From positions 7,509,654 to 7,573,653 of the forward strand of contig JAKSZT010054565.1 of NCBI GenBank assembly GCA_026826555.1: a DNA stretch of 64,000 bases. The letters run 5' to 3'. The position numbers and the translations under genes are program-made. Under the pieces are notes generated by a model, which saw only the letters and a program-made list of their open reading frames with translations, was not told the DNA's origin and made no database searches. Shown piece by piece: positions 45,722 through 58,530 of the stretch; position 1 is the stretch's first letter, and each line of letters starts with the position of its first letter. Origin of the DNA: Tolypeutes matacus. Lineage: Eukaryota; Chordata; Mammalia; Cingulata; Chlamyphoridae.

Positions 45722-48700
45722 TTGAAGTAAGTAATGCCTTTACAGTAATAACATTGAATGTTAATGGCTTGGACTCCCCAATCAAAAGACATAGACTAAT
45801 AGAATTGATTTAAACAATGAGCTATCTATATGTTGTCTATAAGACAATCACATCAGATCTAAGGACACAACATGTTAAAAGTGAAAGGTTGGAAGAATGT
45901 ATTCCATGCATATAGTAAACAAAAAAGAGTTGGAGCAGCAAAACTAATATCAGATAAAACAGATTTTAAATGTAAAACTCTTATAAGGGATGAAGAAGGA
46001 CATTATATATTAATAAAAGGGGCATTTAACCAAGAAGAAATAAGTATACTAAATACTACGCACCTAACCTGAGTGCCCCAAGGTACATGGGGCACACACT
46101 GGCAAAAATGAAGGGAGAAATACATGTCTTTACAATAATAGCTGGAGACTTCAATACATGACTCTCAGTATTGGATAGAACATCAGGACAGAGAATAAGG
46201 AAAGAAACAGAGAATTTGAATAATATGATAAATGAACAAAACCTAACAGACAACGACGGAGACTTGAATGTAAAGCAGCAGAATATACATTCTTTTCAAG
46301 TGCTCATGGATCCTTCTCCAAGATAGACCATTTGTTGAGTCACAAGACAAGTCTCAATAAATTTAAAAAGATTAAAATTATACAAAACACTTTCTCTGAT
46401 CATAAGGGAATGAAGCTTGGGAAGCAGCTGTGGCTCAATCAGTAGGGCTCCCGTTTACGATATGGGAGGCCCCGGGTTCGGTTCCCGGGGCCTCCTGGTG
46501 AAAGCATGCCCACCCGCATGGCGTGGTTAGCTGACCTAGCGAGCACAAGCAGCAAGGGGGGGATGAATGAATAAATAAATAAAATCTTAAAAAAATAATA
46601 ATAATAAGGGAATGAAGCTGGAAATCAATAAATGATGGGAAATGGGAAAATTCATAAATATATGCAGATTAATCAGCACACTATTAAACAATCAGTAGGT
46701 TAAAGAAGAAATTTCAAGAGAATTTAGCAAATATCTTGAGATGAATGAAAATAATAACAAAATATATCAAAACCTGTGGGACACTGCAAAGACAGTGCTG
46801 ATAGGGAATTTGTAGACCTCAATACTTACATTAAAAAATAAAGAAGATCTAAACTTGAAGATCTAACTGCATACCTGGCAGAACTAGAAAAAGAACAGCA
46901 AACTAATAAAATAAAATTAAAAAAACCAAGCCGAAGGAAAGAAATAGTAAAGATCAGAAGAGAAACAAATGAATTCAAGAACAACAACAAAAAGACAATA
47001 GAGAGAATCAACAAAACCAAAAGATGTTTTTGGAGGTCAAAAGAATCTACAAACCCTTAGTTAGACTGATAAAGAAAAAAAAAGAGAAATAAATAAATAA
47101 AATCAGAAATGAGAGGGGGAACATTGCTATTGGCCCTGCAGAAACAGGAGAGATCAGAACAGGATACTATAAACAACTGTATGCCAATAAACTAGACAAT
47201 ATAGAGGAGAAGGACAAATTCCTAGAAACACACAAACCACCTCCACTGACCCTAAAAGAAATAGAAGACCTCAACAAAGCAATCACAAGTGAAGAGATTG
47301 AAACAGTCATCAAAAACCTACCAAAGATAAAAAGCCTCGGTCCAGATGGCTTCACAGGTGAATTATAGTAATCATTCAAAGATGATCAAATACCAATCTT
47401 GCTCAGACTCTTCCAAAAAATTGAACAGGAAAGAAAGCTAGCAAACTCATTTTATGAAACCAATATCACCCTAATACCAAAGCCACAGAAAGATACTACG
47501 AATAAAGAAAATTACAGACCAATATCTCTAATGAATATAGATTCAAAAATCCTCAACAAAATACTTGCAAACAGAATCCAAAAGCACATTAAAAGAATTA
47601 TATGCCATGATCAAGTGGGTTTCATCCTAGGTATGCAAGGGTGGTTCAACTCAAGAAAATCAATTAGTGTAATAAGCCACATTGATAAATTTAAGAAGAA
47701 AAATCCTTCTATCCTCTTGATTGATGCAGAAAAGGCATTTGACAAAATACAGCACCCTTTCTTGATAAAAAAAAAATTCCAAAAGATATGAATTAAAGGA
47801 AGTTTTCTCAATATAGTAAAGTGTATATATGAAAAACCTACAGCTAACATAGAACTCAATGGGGGAAGATTGAAAGCTTTCCCACTGTGATCTGTCACTA
47901 TTGTTATTCAATATTGTGCTAGAGGTTCTAGCTAGAGCAATTAGGCTAGATAAAAAAAAGTAAAAGGCACCCAGATAGGAAAGGAAGAAGTAAAGCTATC
48001 ACTATTAGTTGATGATATGAGCTTATATCTAGTATCTGCTGGAAAATCTACAACAAAGCTACTAGAACTAATAGATGAGTTTAGCAAAGTGGAAGTATAT
48101 AAAGTTAATATGCCAAAATCAATTGCATTTCTATATACTACTGATGTACAATCTGAAGAGGAAATCAGAAAAAAATCCATTTATAATAGCAACTAAAACA
48201 ACCAAATATTTAGGCATAAATTAACCATGGACATAAAGGATCTGTATTCAGAAAACTGCAAAACGTCTCTAAAAGAAACTGAAGAAGACTTAAATAAATG
48301 GAAGGATATTCCATGTTCATGTATTGGAAGACTAAATATCACTAAGATGTCAATTCTACTCAAAATGATTTACAGATTCAACACAATCCCAATATAAACC
48401 CCAATAGCCTTTTGTGATGAAAAGAAAAAACCAAATATCAAATTTATTTGATGGGTAATGGGCTCCACTTAGCCAAAAAGACCTTAAAAGAGAAGACAAA
48501 TTTAGAGGACTCTCACTTCGACTTAAAGCATATTATTTAGATACAATGGTAAATTCAGCATGGTACTGGCATAAAGACAGACACATTGACAATGGAAATA
48601 AATTGAGAACTCATCAATAGACCCTCACATCTACAGTGAAGTGATTTTTGACAAGGAGGTCAATCCTACCCAGCTAGGCCAGAACAGTCTACTCAACAAA

Positions 48701-49640
48701 TGGTGCTAGGAGAACTGGATATCCATACCCAAAAGAAAGAAAGGGGACCCCTATTTCACACCATATAAAAAATTAACTCAAAATGGATCAGGGACCTAAA
48801 TAAAAAAGTGACAACCATAAAACTTCTAAAATAAAATGTAGGAAAACAATTTCAGGATCTAGTGGTAAACCTTACACCCAAAGCAGGAGTAACAAAAAAA
48901 AAAAAAAAAAAATAGATGAGACCTCCTCAAAATTAAACACTTTTGCACCTCAAAGGATTTTGTCAAAAGGGCAAAAAGGCAGACAACTCAATGGGAGAAA
49001 ATATTTGGCAATCACATATCTAATAAGGGTTTAATATCCATGATATACAAAGAAACCAAACAACTCAACAATAAAAAGATAAACTACCCAATTAAAAAAT
49101 AGGCAAAAAATCTTGAAAAGACAATTGTCCAAAGAAGAAATACAAATGGTGAAGAAACACAAGAAAAAATGTTCAACATTACTAGTGATTAAGGAAATGC
49201 AAATCAAAACTACAATGAGATATTATTTCATACCTATTAGACTGGCTGCTATTAAAAAGCCAGAAAATTGTAAATTTTAGGATGTGGAGAGATAGGAATG
49301 CTTATATACTGTTGGTGGGTATGTAGAATTGTACAGCCACTGTCAAGGACTGTTTGGCAGTTCCTAAGGAAATTGATTTGCTATGTGACCTGGCAATGCC
49401 ATTAATAGGTATATACCCAAAAGAACAGAGACATGAAGAGACATCTGCACACTGATGTTCATAGTGGCATTATTTATGATTGTCAAAAGTTGGAAACAAC
49501 CCAGGTGTCCATCAACTGATGAATGGATAAACAAATTGAGGTATATATACACGATGGGGTATTATGCAGCTGTAAGAACAAATGAAGTCGTGAAGCATAT
49601 GACAACATAGATGATCCTGGAGAACTAGAGAACATTTTGT
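45722..49640 (+). pseudogene. L1 ORF2 relic
   Basis: Endonuclease pieces near 45750-46380 (LISDKTDFKCKTLIRDEEGH) are broken by stops and by a SINE at 46418. The RT region is best at 47399-47791 ([26 protein letters not shown]). The catalytic box near 48010 reads LVDDM where FADDM is usual. It is inactive. Confidence 0.85.
46418..46603 (+). mobile_element. tRNA-derived SINE (DAS-like)
   Basis: Nearly the same head and body as the SINE at 15279 (TGGCTCAATCAGTAGGG, GGTTCGGTTCC). It is flanked by a perfect 16 bp duplication, ATAAGGGAATGAAGCT, at 46402-46417 and 46604-46619, and inserted in L1 ORF2. Confidence 0.92.
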
Positions 49641-50271
49641 TGCGTTAAGCAAGCCAGACATAAAAGGACAAATACTGTATGATTGCACTCTTATGAACTA
49701 AATATACTGTGCAAACTCATTGATTTAATAATTAGAATATAGGTCACCAGAAAACAGGAGAGTAGAGAATGTAAAGCTGATGATTAATCTGTGTAGAACT
49801 GGCAAACAAGTTGCTTGTAAATCTTTAGAAATGGTGAAAGCATATCAGGGTGTTTGTAACTAGCAGAGCTAATATATGGGTATGACAGTGGTTGAAAGGG
49901 AAATTCTAAGGTCATGTATACTACTAGAAGGAAAGTTAAAGACTGTAACATGGGACTGTATAAGACAGTAAAGCCTCATGTAAAACACGAATATGGGTGA
50001 TATTACATACATAAGACTGTTTGTACAAAATATAAATAGAGAGAGGGGAATGGAATTGCCACTATGTGCGGTGGGGGAGGCATATAGAAGATTGAGAGGT
50101 GATGAGTTTTGTTTTTTGTTTATTATTATTATTGGAATAATGATGCTTCTCTAAGAATGATTGAAATGATGAATGCACAAATATGTGATTGCATCATATG
50201 CCATTGATTGTATACTTTGGATGGCTTAATGCTTTGCTAATATATATCAATAAAATTAATTTGTTAAAAAA

Positions 50272-51180
50272 ATAGGACAAGAATTTGAATAGACATGTCT
50301 CCAAAGAATATATTCAATAGATATTCTTCAAAACAAGATTTTTCAAATATCTCCAAAGATGATATTCAAAATATATGAAAAGGTGCTCAACATCGCTAGC
50401 CATTAAATAAATGTAAATTAAAACTACAGTGAGTTACCACTTCACACCCACCAGTATGGTTATTATTTAAAGAACTGAAAATAAGAAATGTTGGCATGGA
50501 GCAGAGAATAGGAACCTTCATATGTTGTTGGTGGGAATGCAAAATGTTACAGCTACTGTGGAAAACATTTTGGTGATTCCTTAGAAATATAGAATTAGCA
50601 TATGATCTTGCAGTTCTACTCCTAGGTATATACCCAAAAGAATTGAAATTAGGGATTTGGACAGATATTTGTATGACAATGTTCATCACAGAGTTATTCA
50701 CAATAGCCATGAGGTGGAAGCAACCCAACTGTCCATCAACAGATGAATGGATAAACAAATGTGGTATATCCATACAATGGAATAGTATTCTGCCTTAAAA
50801 ATAAGTAATGTGTTGCTATGGTACATGCTACAATACTGATGAACCTTGTAGTACACATAATGTTGAGTGAAATAAGCCAGACACAAAAAATATTGTATGA
50901 TTTTTCTCATATGAAATATTTAGAACAAGCAAATTCATAGAGACAGAAAGCAGAATAGTGGTTAACAGGGATGGGGAAAAGAAATGGGGAGTGATTTTAA
51001 ATGAGTTTGAATATTGGTTTGGGATGAAAATTTCTGGAAATAGATTGTGGTGAAGGTTACACAGTATCGCCAATGTTAATGGCCAAGAATTATCCACTTA
51101 AAATGGTTGGAATGATTTTTATGTTATGTATATTTTACCAAAATTAAATTTCCATAAAGTATTTTTTAAAAAGAAAAAAA
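50272..51180 (+). mobile_element. Older L1 3' end, 5'-truncated
   Basis: ORF2 C-terminal region from GAATTTGAATAGACATGTC to an A-rich tail ending at 51180. It is followed by CTTAATCTAG (51181-51190), a near copy of GTTAATCTAG at 43937, so this element, with the L1 at 43947 on its left, probably inserted at that site. Confidence 0.78.
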
Positions 51181-51748
51181 CTTAATCTAGGAATCCAAGA
51201 TAGTATAATAGGGAATAAAAGGCTGCACTCTTACTCTACAAACTGTGGGAAGATAGGCAGGCTTGCTGAGCATAAGGGAAACTGGGGTGTCACAGGGTTG
51301 ATAGGAGATTGTGGCTGGGGAGTGAGGGTCCAGATGGGCACCTGGGAAAAGGGGACCCACCCAGCCAGCACTGGAGAAGAGGGGAGTGGGCTAGCTAGCC
51401 TAGAAGGAGAGGAAAACCACCCCGGCTGACCCTGGGAAAGGGTGAGCCACACAAAGCTGGCTCTGAAAGGAGAGGAAATGCTGAGAAGTGATCCCACTGG
51501 TGGGTCTGTGCACAGCCTGCTTAGAGTAGTGGGGAGCAGTGGAAGCCACTAGGAGAGCTGAGGGAACATAGCCAAAAGTTTTTTTCCCTTTCCCTCTTTT
51601 TTGTTTTTCTATTTTATTTTTCCTCTTTTTTTCCCTTCTTCTTCTAGGTACTTGTGGAGAGGCCAGATGTGGGATGATTGTTTGCCTGGTACAAGCAAAT
51701 GAAAAAGAGTAGACTAGTGGGTACCTGGTGGCCTGAGAGGGAGGCCTG

Positions 51749-51750
<2 letters not shown>

Positions 51751-51798
<48 letters not shown>
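51751..51798 (+). repeat. (CT)n microsatellite in L1 5'UTR
   Basis: An uninterrupted run of about 23 CT units. Its reverse strand encodes the artefactual Arg-Glu repeat in minus-strand frames. Confidence 0.95.
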
Positions 51799-51802
<4 letters not shown>

Positions 51803-51904
51803 CCCACCCAGATACCTGTAGAGAGGGGATCCATGGAGTGAATGATCATCCAAAGCCAACAACCTGAAAGGAAGTGCCTAACTGGTCCTGGTGGTCTGAG
51901 GCGG

Positions 51905-52400
51905 CCCAGATTTTTGTTTTCTTTTGTTTTGTTTGCTTTTTCTTCCCCTCCTCCTTATTTATTTCCTTCTTCACCTGTTTTTCTTATTTTTCTTTTCTTC
52001 CTGTTTATCTTCTATTTTTCCTTTTCCTTTTTCTCCCTTTTTATTTTTTATTATCATTCTTTACTCTTTTTTTTCCTGTTTTCTCTTTCTTTCTTCATTT
52101 TATTTTCTTTCTTTTCTCTTTATTTAGCTTCTCCCTTTTCTTATTTTCCTTCCTTTCTGCCTTTATATGTTTGGTCTTTCTTGCCCCACTTCTCCTTCAT
52201 ATGGTATTTAATTTTATTTATTCTATTTATTCTATTATTTATTTTATTATTTCCTATTTCTTTTTCAACTTTAAAAATTTTTATTCTGGCTTACTATTTT
52301 TCCTTCTATTATTTATTTTTTCAGTCTCTTTTTTTGTTCTTTTTCCTTCCTTTTTTCTCTTTTTTCCCCCTTCTTTCATTTTTTGTGCATCTAATACTTT
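51905..52400 (+). repeat. Polypyrimidine-rich tract in L1 5'UTR
   Basis: About 500 bases of almost pure T and C on the plus strand. Open frames across it (51842-52489, 51874-52413) are low-complexity Phe/Leu/Ser strings and not genes. Confidence 0.85.
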
Positions 52401-53199
52401 TTGTTGTTGTTGAACAATGGCAACTACAAAGATATAGAATAACTGGAACCAAGTGTTTAAGAAGACTCAATACAAAACTAACCAAATAAAATCCTAGACT
52501 AGAAAGATAAACTAAGCAACTGAATAAGTGCATCAAGATAAATAGATGCCTAAACATGAGCAAAAAAATGCATGCTGTACTAAGAAACAGGAAGTCATGG
52601 CCTGGTCTAATGAACAAACTAAAAAGCAGAAGACACACATGCAACAACTAATCAAGGATTCCCAAACAAATATGCATATTAATTCAATGAAATGAAGGAA
52701 GAGATAAAGGATACCAAAAAGATACTGGGGAGAGGAAGGAGCAAGATGGCAGGAGAATAGGGCATTCCAAGAATCAGCTCATCCTACAGTGCAATTAGCA
52801 ATCAACCAGAGCTATCCAAATCATCTGTCTGGGGGCCCTGGAGACCAGAAGAGCATCCTGCAACATCCATGGAAGAATAGAAGGAGGCAACTGCCCATCT
52901 GCAGCGAAGATTCATGAGTAGAGCACACAAGGCCATAGAGACCAGTGTCCAACTCCTGCTGATAGCACAAGATGCCTTAGGAGCTATTCCCTACTGGAGT
53001 GAGAAGCTCCATTTCCCAAAAAACAATGGAGTAAGAGATGGTTGGGTACCAGCTTCAACTACTGATTGATAAATTTGTCTGGCTAAAGTCCAGTCCTAAA
53101 GACAGCTAAAGATTGAAAATGTCCAAGTCAGAAAGAGGCCAGTAGCCTCCATTTTAAGCCTACCCCTGGCACAAGGGGAAGCAGTGCTGAGTGACTATC

Positions 53200-53740
53200 A
53201 CAGTTATAGTAGGGACCAGCTTCTTTCCACCCAAGTTGGTTTGCTGTCCTAGCCTGGGCTCTAGCACCACTTGCAGCAGAAAGTAGCTTTGGGGGCCTCC
53301 ACAAACCTCTCTAGGCAATTATAATCACTTTTGGTCCTCACAGACTAGATTGCTGGGCAATAATGTGGCTACATCCCTGCCTCTAATAGGACTTGAGTGG
53401 GGATAGAGTTCTACCAAAATCCTTGCAATTTCAGTCTCTTTCTGCTCACACAGTGCACACCTGTGGCTTCATCCCTATCCCTGGTGAGAGGGAGGTGGTC
53501 TTTGTCAGTCTTTTTGGACAATTGCAGTTAGACCTGCAAGAATTAATTTACTGCCCACACATGCAGCTCCATCCACACCCCAGGCAGGGGAGGATGGTGC
53601 TTGTAGCTTCATCAGTCTCTATGGGCAATTAAAGATGGTCATAATGCACAGCTTGGATTACTGCACTTGGCTGCATCTCCATCCCTGCTACTGGCAAGGG
53701 AGAAAACTGGGAGAAGCTTCATTATTACCTGGGGCCATGT
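53200..53740 (+). repeat. Diverged L1 5'UTR monomers, about 100-108 bp
   Basis: GGCAATTA/GGACAATTG cores occur near 53314, 53516 and 53623, with ACTGCCC/CACATGCAGCTCCATCC-like words between them. This is the reverse complement of the unit logic in 27530-28790 (core GTTGCC on plus there). About five units; more decayed than the other array. Confidence 0.6.
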
Positions 53741-53997
53741 TTGCAGCATAATCTTCCATGGCTTACAGTATCAACTGCATCCTTGGCTCCTACTCCACAA
53801 CCAGTAAGGAATAAGGGGCAAGAAACAGATAAAAAAGAGCTGAAAAAAATCATATTGGTTAAACATGAGCCACTATAAACTTCCAAATTAAGTTGAACCA
53901 AGCATCAAAGAAGGGCTATAGTACAAAGCCAAACAGATAAAAAGCTCTAGACAAAAGAGAGAAATTGAGCCCAGAATAAATACATCAAGTAAATTAG

Positions 53998-54890
53998 ATG
54001 CCAATACACCAAGAAAAATTACAATACATACCAAGAAACAGGAATATATGCCCAAGTCAATGGGAAAAACTAGACACCAGACAACCTAAAGGAATTGAAA
54101 CAACTAATCCTAGATATCAAACAAATCTCCTTAATAAATTCAATGAGATATGGCTAAAGAGATTAAGGATATTAGGAAGACAATGGGTGAACAAAAATAA
54201 TAATTTGAAAGCATAAATAGAAAACTAGAAGATCTTATTAGAATGAAAGCCACAATAAATGAAATTTAAAAATACACTGTTGGCCTATAACAGCAGATTT
54301 GAAGAAGCAGAGGAAAAGATAAATGAGCATGAAGGCAGGGCTTCTGTAAGAGAGCATACAAAAGAAGAGATAAAGAATAGAAAAATGGCAGCAAGAGACA
54401 TGCAAACATACATGTCATGGGTATCCCAGAAGGAGAAGAGAAATAAAAAAGGGCAGAAGAAATATTTGAGAAAATAATGGTAAAAAAATTCCCAAACATA
54501 TTGGAAGACACAGATATCCATGTCCAAAAAGCACAATGAACTCCCATCAGAATGAATCCAAAGACACATGCTAATACTCCAAGACACATACTAATGAGAA
54601 TGCCAAATGCAAAGATAAAGAGAGAATCTCAAAGGCAGCAAGAGAAAAGCTATGCATCACATATAAGGGATGCCCAATAAGATTAAGTTCTGATTTCTCA
54701 TTAGAAACCATGGATGCAAGAAGGCAGTGATATGATATATTTAAGATACTTTAAAAAATGAGGGCGAGTTTAGAAAATTCACAGAGAAACAGAAACTGAG
54801 AGAGTTTGTAACCAAGAGATCAGCTTTCAAGGAAATACTAAAGAGAATGTTACAGTCTGAAAAATCAGGTGAGAGAGGCTTGGAAGAGAG
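53998..54890 (+). pseudogene. L1 ORF1 relic (nested L1)
   Basis: Short open pieces at 53998-54216 and 54259-54477 show the coiled coil (LAYNSRFEEAEEKINEHEG) and the remains of the PEGEEK motif (WVSQKEKRNKKG in the open frame). The C-terminal domain continues in other frames to about 54890. Heavily frameshifted. Confidence 0.75.
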
Positions 54891-55845
54891 TCCATAAATG
54901 AATATTATATCAGTTAAATTAACTAAAAGTGTAAAAAGAGTGATGAATATAAGATATGACAGATAAAACCTGAAGATTAAAATGACTAAGAACCTCTTTA
55001 CAGTAATGAATGTGAATTGTACTATACATCAGTAATGAGCAATCTGAGGAGGAAGTTAGGAAAAAACTTTACAGTAGTGACAGAAAGAATCACATATTTA
55101 GGAAAAACTTAACCAAAGACATAAAGAACGTGTATTCAGAAAACTACAATGCATTGCTAAAATAAATCAAAGAAGACATAAATTAATGGATGAACATTCT
55201 GTGTTCATCAATTGGAATGATATACAGATTCAATGCAATCCAGATAAAAATTACAACAGTCTTTTGTAAAGAAATGGTAAACCCATTTATCAGTTTATTT
55301 TGAAGGTTAGGGGGCCCCAGGTAGCTGGAAATATCTTAAAGAGGAAGAACAAAGTTGAAAGACTCTCACTTCCACTTATGATCTTCTCACTTAGATCATA
55401 TTACCTAGATACAGTGGTAAAAGCAGCATGGTACTGGCATAAAGATAGACATATAGACCAATCAAACTGAATGGATGGTTCAGAAACATACCTTCACATG
55501 ATCAAGTCATATTTGACAAAGATATCAAGCCCACACAGCTGAGGCAGAACAATTTATTCAACAAATGATGCTGGCAGAACTGGATAGCCATATCCAAAAG
55601 AAAGAAAGAGGACCCCTATATCATATCTTATACAAAACTTAACTCAAAATGGATCAAAGACCTAAATATAAAACTAGAACCATAAAACTCCTAAAAGAAA
55701 ATGTAAGGAAACATCAAGACCCAGTGGTAGGTGGTGGTTTCTTAAACCTTTCACCCAAAGCACAGCAATGAAAGAAAAATATATAAATTGGACCTCCTCA
55801 AACTTAAACACTTATGTGTTTCAAAGGGCTTTGTCAAGAAAGTGA

Positions 55846-56280
55846 AAAGGAAGCACATTCAAAACAGTATAAATCCTAACAGGCCTACCTTGAGACACCT
55901 ACTTATCAGATTGTCAAATGCTCAAGACCAAGACAAAATCCTGAAAGCAGCAAGAGAAAAGAGATCCATTACAAATAAGGGAAACTCAATAAGATTAAGT
56001 GCAGAATTCTCATCTGAAATCATGGAGATGAGAAAGCAGTGGTATGATATAATTAAGATGTTGGGAAAAAAACACAAAAATCCTGCCTTCCAAGAATTTT
56101 GAATCCCACAAAATTGTCATTCAAAAATGAGGGAGACTTCAAAATATTCACAGATAAACAGAAATTGAGAGAACTTGTCAACAAGAATGCTACCTTTCAA
56201 GAAATACTAATGGGAGTTCTTCATTTTGAAAGGAAAGAAAGTGTTGGTGGAGATTGTAAAAAGGAAGATTATTGGTAAGA
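55846..56280 (+). pseudogene. L1 ORF1 C-terminal relic (surrounding L1)
   Basis: Resumes the outer L1 inside ORF1: SINPNRPTLRHLLIRLSNAQ and GNSIRLSAEFSSE are readable in 55788-56102. About 100 residues of ORF1 between 52735 and 55846 are missing, so the nested insertion was accompanied by a deletion. Confidence 0.78.
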
Positions 56281-57390
56281 GTGACTAAAAGGATAAAGAG
56301 AAATAAAAGTAAAATACAACATGGATACGCTTAAAGAAAAAGTGACTAAAGTAAGTAATGTGTTTACAGCAATAACACTTAATGAATTAAACCTTCTGAT
56401 CAAAAGACACAGATAGGCAGAATGGATAAGGAAATATGATCCATCTATATGCTGTCTACAATAAACTCACCTTAAACCCAGGGACACCAACAGGTTGCAA
56501 GTGAAAAGTTGGAAAATGATTTTGCATGCAAACATTAACCGAAAAGGGGCAGGAATGCCTATAAAAATATTGGACAAAATAGACTTTAAAGGCAAATTCT
56601 TGTACAACATAAAGAAGGGCACTACATATTAATAAAACTGGTAATCTACCAAAAAGAAAAAACCAATCATAAATATTTATATAACTAACCAGAGCACTAA
56701 AATACTTGAGGCAAATACTGGCAAAACTAAAAGGAGAAATACAATCATAGCAGGGGACTTCAATACATCATTATCATGAAAAAACAGAAGATTTCAATAG
56801 AGGCTCAATAAAGAAACAGAGACCTTGAATAATATGTTAGAGAATCTAGATTTCATGAACTCATACAGAATGTCAACTGAAAAATAACAGGACATAAATT
56901 CTTCTTGATTGCTAATGGATCATTTTCCAGGATAGACGACATGCTAGGTCACAGAACAAGTCTCAACAAATGCAGAAAGATTGAAATTATAAAAAGTACT
57001 TTCTCTGACCACAATGGAATGAAAATGGAAATCAATACAGAATGGAAAACTGGAATAGGCACAAATATATTGAAGTTAAACAGCACACTCTTAATTGGTG
57101 GGTCAAGGAGGAAATGGGCAGAGAAATCAGTAACTATCTCAAAGTAAATGAAAATGAGAACACAACATATCAAAATTTATGGAATGCAGCTAAATCAATG
57201 CTGAGAGGTAAATTTATAGCCATAAATGCCTACATTAAAAAAGAAGAAAGAGCTAAAATCAAAGACATAACTGCACACCTGAAGGAACTAGAAAAAAAAA
57301 ACTAATCTCAAATCTAGTATAAGAAAGGAAACAACAAAGATTAGAGTAGAATTCAGTGAAATTGAGAATAAAAAAAGAAAAAACATTAGA

Positions 57391-57494
57391 GGGGAACTGG
57401 TGTAGCTCAGTTAGTTGAGTGTCTGCTTCCCATGTATGAAGTCCCAGGTACAACCCCTGATGCTTCCTAAAAAAAAAAAAAAAAAAAAAAAAAA
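57391..57494 (+). mobile_element. Short tRNA-derived SINE with poly-A tail
   Basis: About 80 bases of tRNA-like head (GTAGCTCAGTTAGTTGAG as A-box region, a B-box-like AGGTACAACCCC) followed by about 24 A. ATTAGA flanks it at 57385-57390 and 57495-57500. It has no unique body, unlike the 15279 and 46418 SINEs. Confidence 0.8.
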
Positions 57495-57800
57495 ATTAGA
57501 AAGAATTCACAAAACCAAAATCTGGTTCTTTGAGAAGATTAATAAAATTGACCATCCCTTAGCTAGACTAACAAGGAAAAAAAGAGTGAATATGAAAATA
57601 AATAAAATCAGAAATGAGAGGGGGGACCCCACAGAAATAAAGAGTATTATAAGAGGATATTTTGAAAAATTATATGCCAACAAGATGTACATTTTAAATG
57701 AATGAATTTCTAGGAACACACAAGCAACATTTCATTACAAAATAAGAAATAGAATGACTCAACAGACCAATCACAAGTAGTGAGATCAACTAGTCATCAA

Positions 57801-58171
57801 CCACCATTGTGATTCTACCAGTGGAAGAAAGTATGTCATTGATGTGGAGGCAATGGCCACTGGAGGTTCTGAGGGCAGGGACATTTTCAAGACTTGGGAA
57901 TTGTCCTGAATGACATTGCAATGATAGATACAGGCCATTATATACCTTGCCATAAAAATACAGAATTGGGTAGGAGGGAGTGTAAACTACAAGGTAAACT
58001 TTAATCCATGCTTAGTGGGAATGCTACAAAATGCATTCATCAATTGCAATGAATGTACCACACTAATGAAGGATGTTGTTAATGTGGGGAAAAGTGGGAG
58101 GTGTGGGGAGTGGGGCATATGGGAATCCCCTATATTTTTATATAACATTTATGTAACCTAAGCATCTTTAA

Positions 58172-58204
<33 letters not shown>

Positions 58205-58530
58205 CAATATGGTGACATTTTCAGGTCATTGGAATTGTCCTGAATGATGTTGCAGTAACAGATACAGGCCATTACATATTTGTCATAACTGAGAAAAATG
58301 TGTGGGAAAGAGTTTAAGCTATAATGTAAATTATAATCCACACTTAGTGGCAATGCTCCAATATGTGCTCATCAATTGTAACTAATGTACCACACTAAAG
58401 AAGGATGTTTTTAATGTGGGAAAGTGCGAGAGGGTTAGCAAGCAGGGCATATGGGAATCCCCTGTATTTTTTATGTAACATTTATGTAATCTAAGTATCT
58501 TTTAAAAAATTAAAAATTAAAAAAATTAAA
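57801..58530 (+). mobile_element. Two tandem L1 3'-end copies
   Basis: L1 3'UTR ends repeat in tandem: GACATTTTCAAGAC near 57881 and GACATTTTCAGGTC near 58213, each followed by ATTGTCCTGAATGA and ending in GGAATCCCCT-like words and an A/T-rich tail. A (TG)n run lies at 58188-58204. They interrupt ORF2 of the surrounding L1. Confidence 0.7.

Larger units (their letters stand above)
43947..50271 (+). mobile_element. Full-length older L1, plus strand
   Basis: It starts with GGAAGGATTGTGGGAAGATG, carrying AAGATGGC at 43961-43968. A 5'UTR of about 700 bases, ORF1, ORF2 and a 3'UTR of about 600 bases follow, ending in an A-rich tail near 50271. The 5'UTR is short, without monomers, and the 3'UTR is short, so it is a different subfamily from the 9.3 kb L1. 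A SINE is inserted in ORF2. Confidence 0.85.
52736..55845 (+). mobile_element. Nested L1 with monomer-type 5'UTR and internal deletion
   Basis: It starts at GAGGAAGGAGCAAGATGGC (AAGATGGC 52743-52750), interrupting ORF1 of the surrounding L1. The 5'UTR has diverged monomers (about 53200-53740). ORF1 relic follows (53998-54890), then near 55018 the sequence jumps from the ORF2 start to the late ORF2 region, so the middle of ORF2 is deleted. It ends near 55845 without a clear tail, where ORF1 of the surrounding L1 resumes. Confidence 0.7.

Noticed and set aside
51842..52489. 215-residue open frame on plus
   Set aside because: Low-complexity Phe/Leu/Ser string from a polypyrimidine tract; no domain, and it lies inside an L1 5'UTR.
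58188..58204. (TG)n run as a regulatory Z-DNA element
   Set aside because: Only about eight units, in L1-derived sequence; nothing supports a function.
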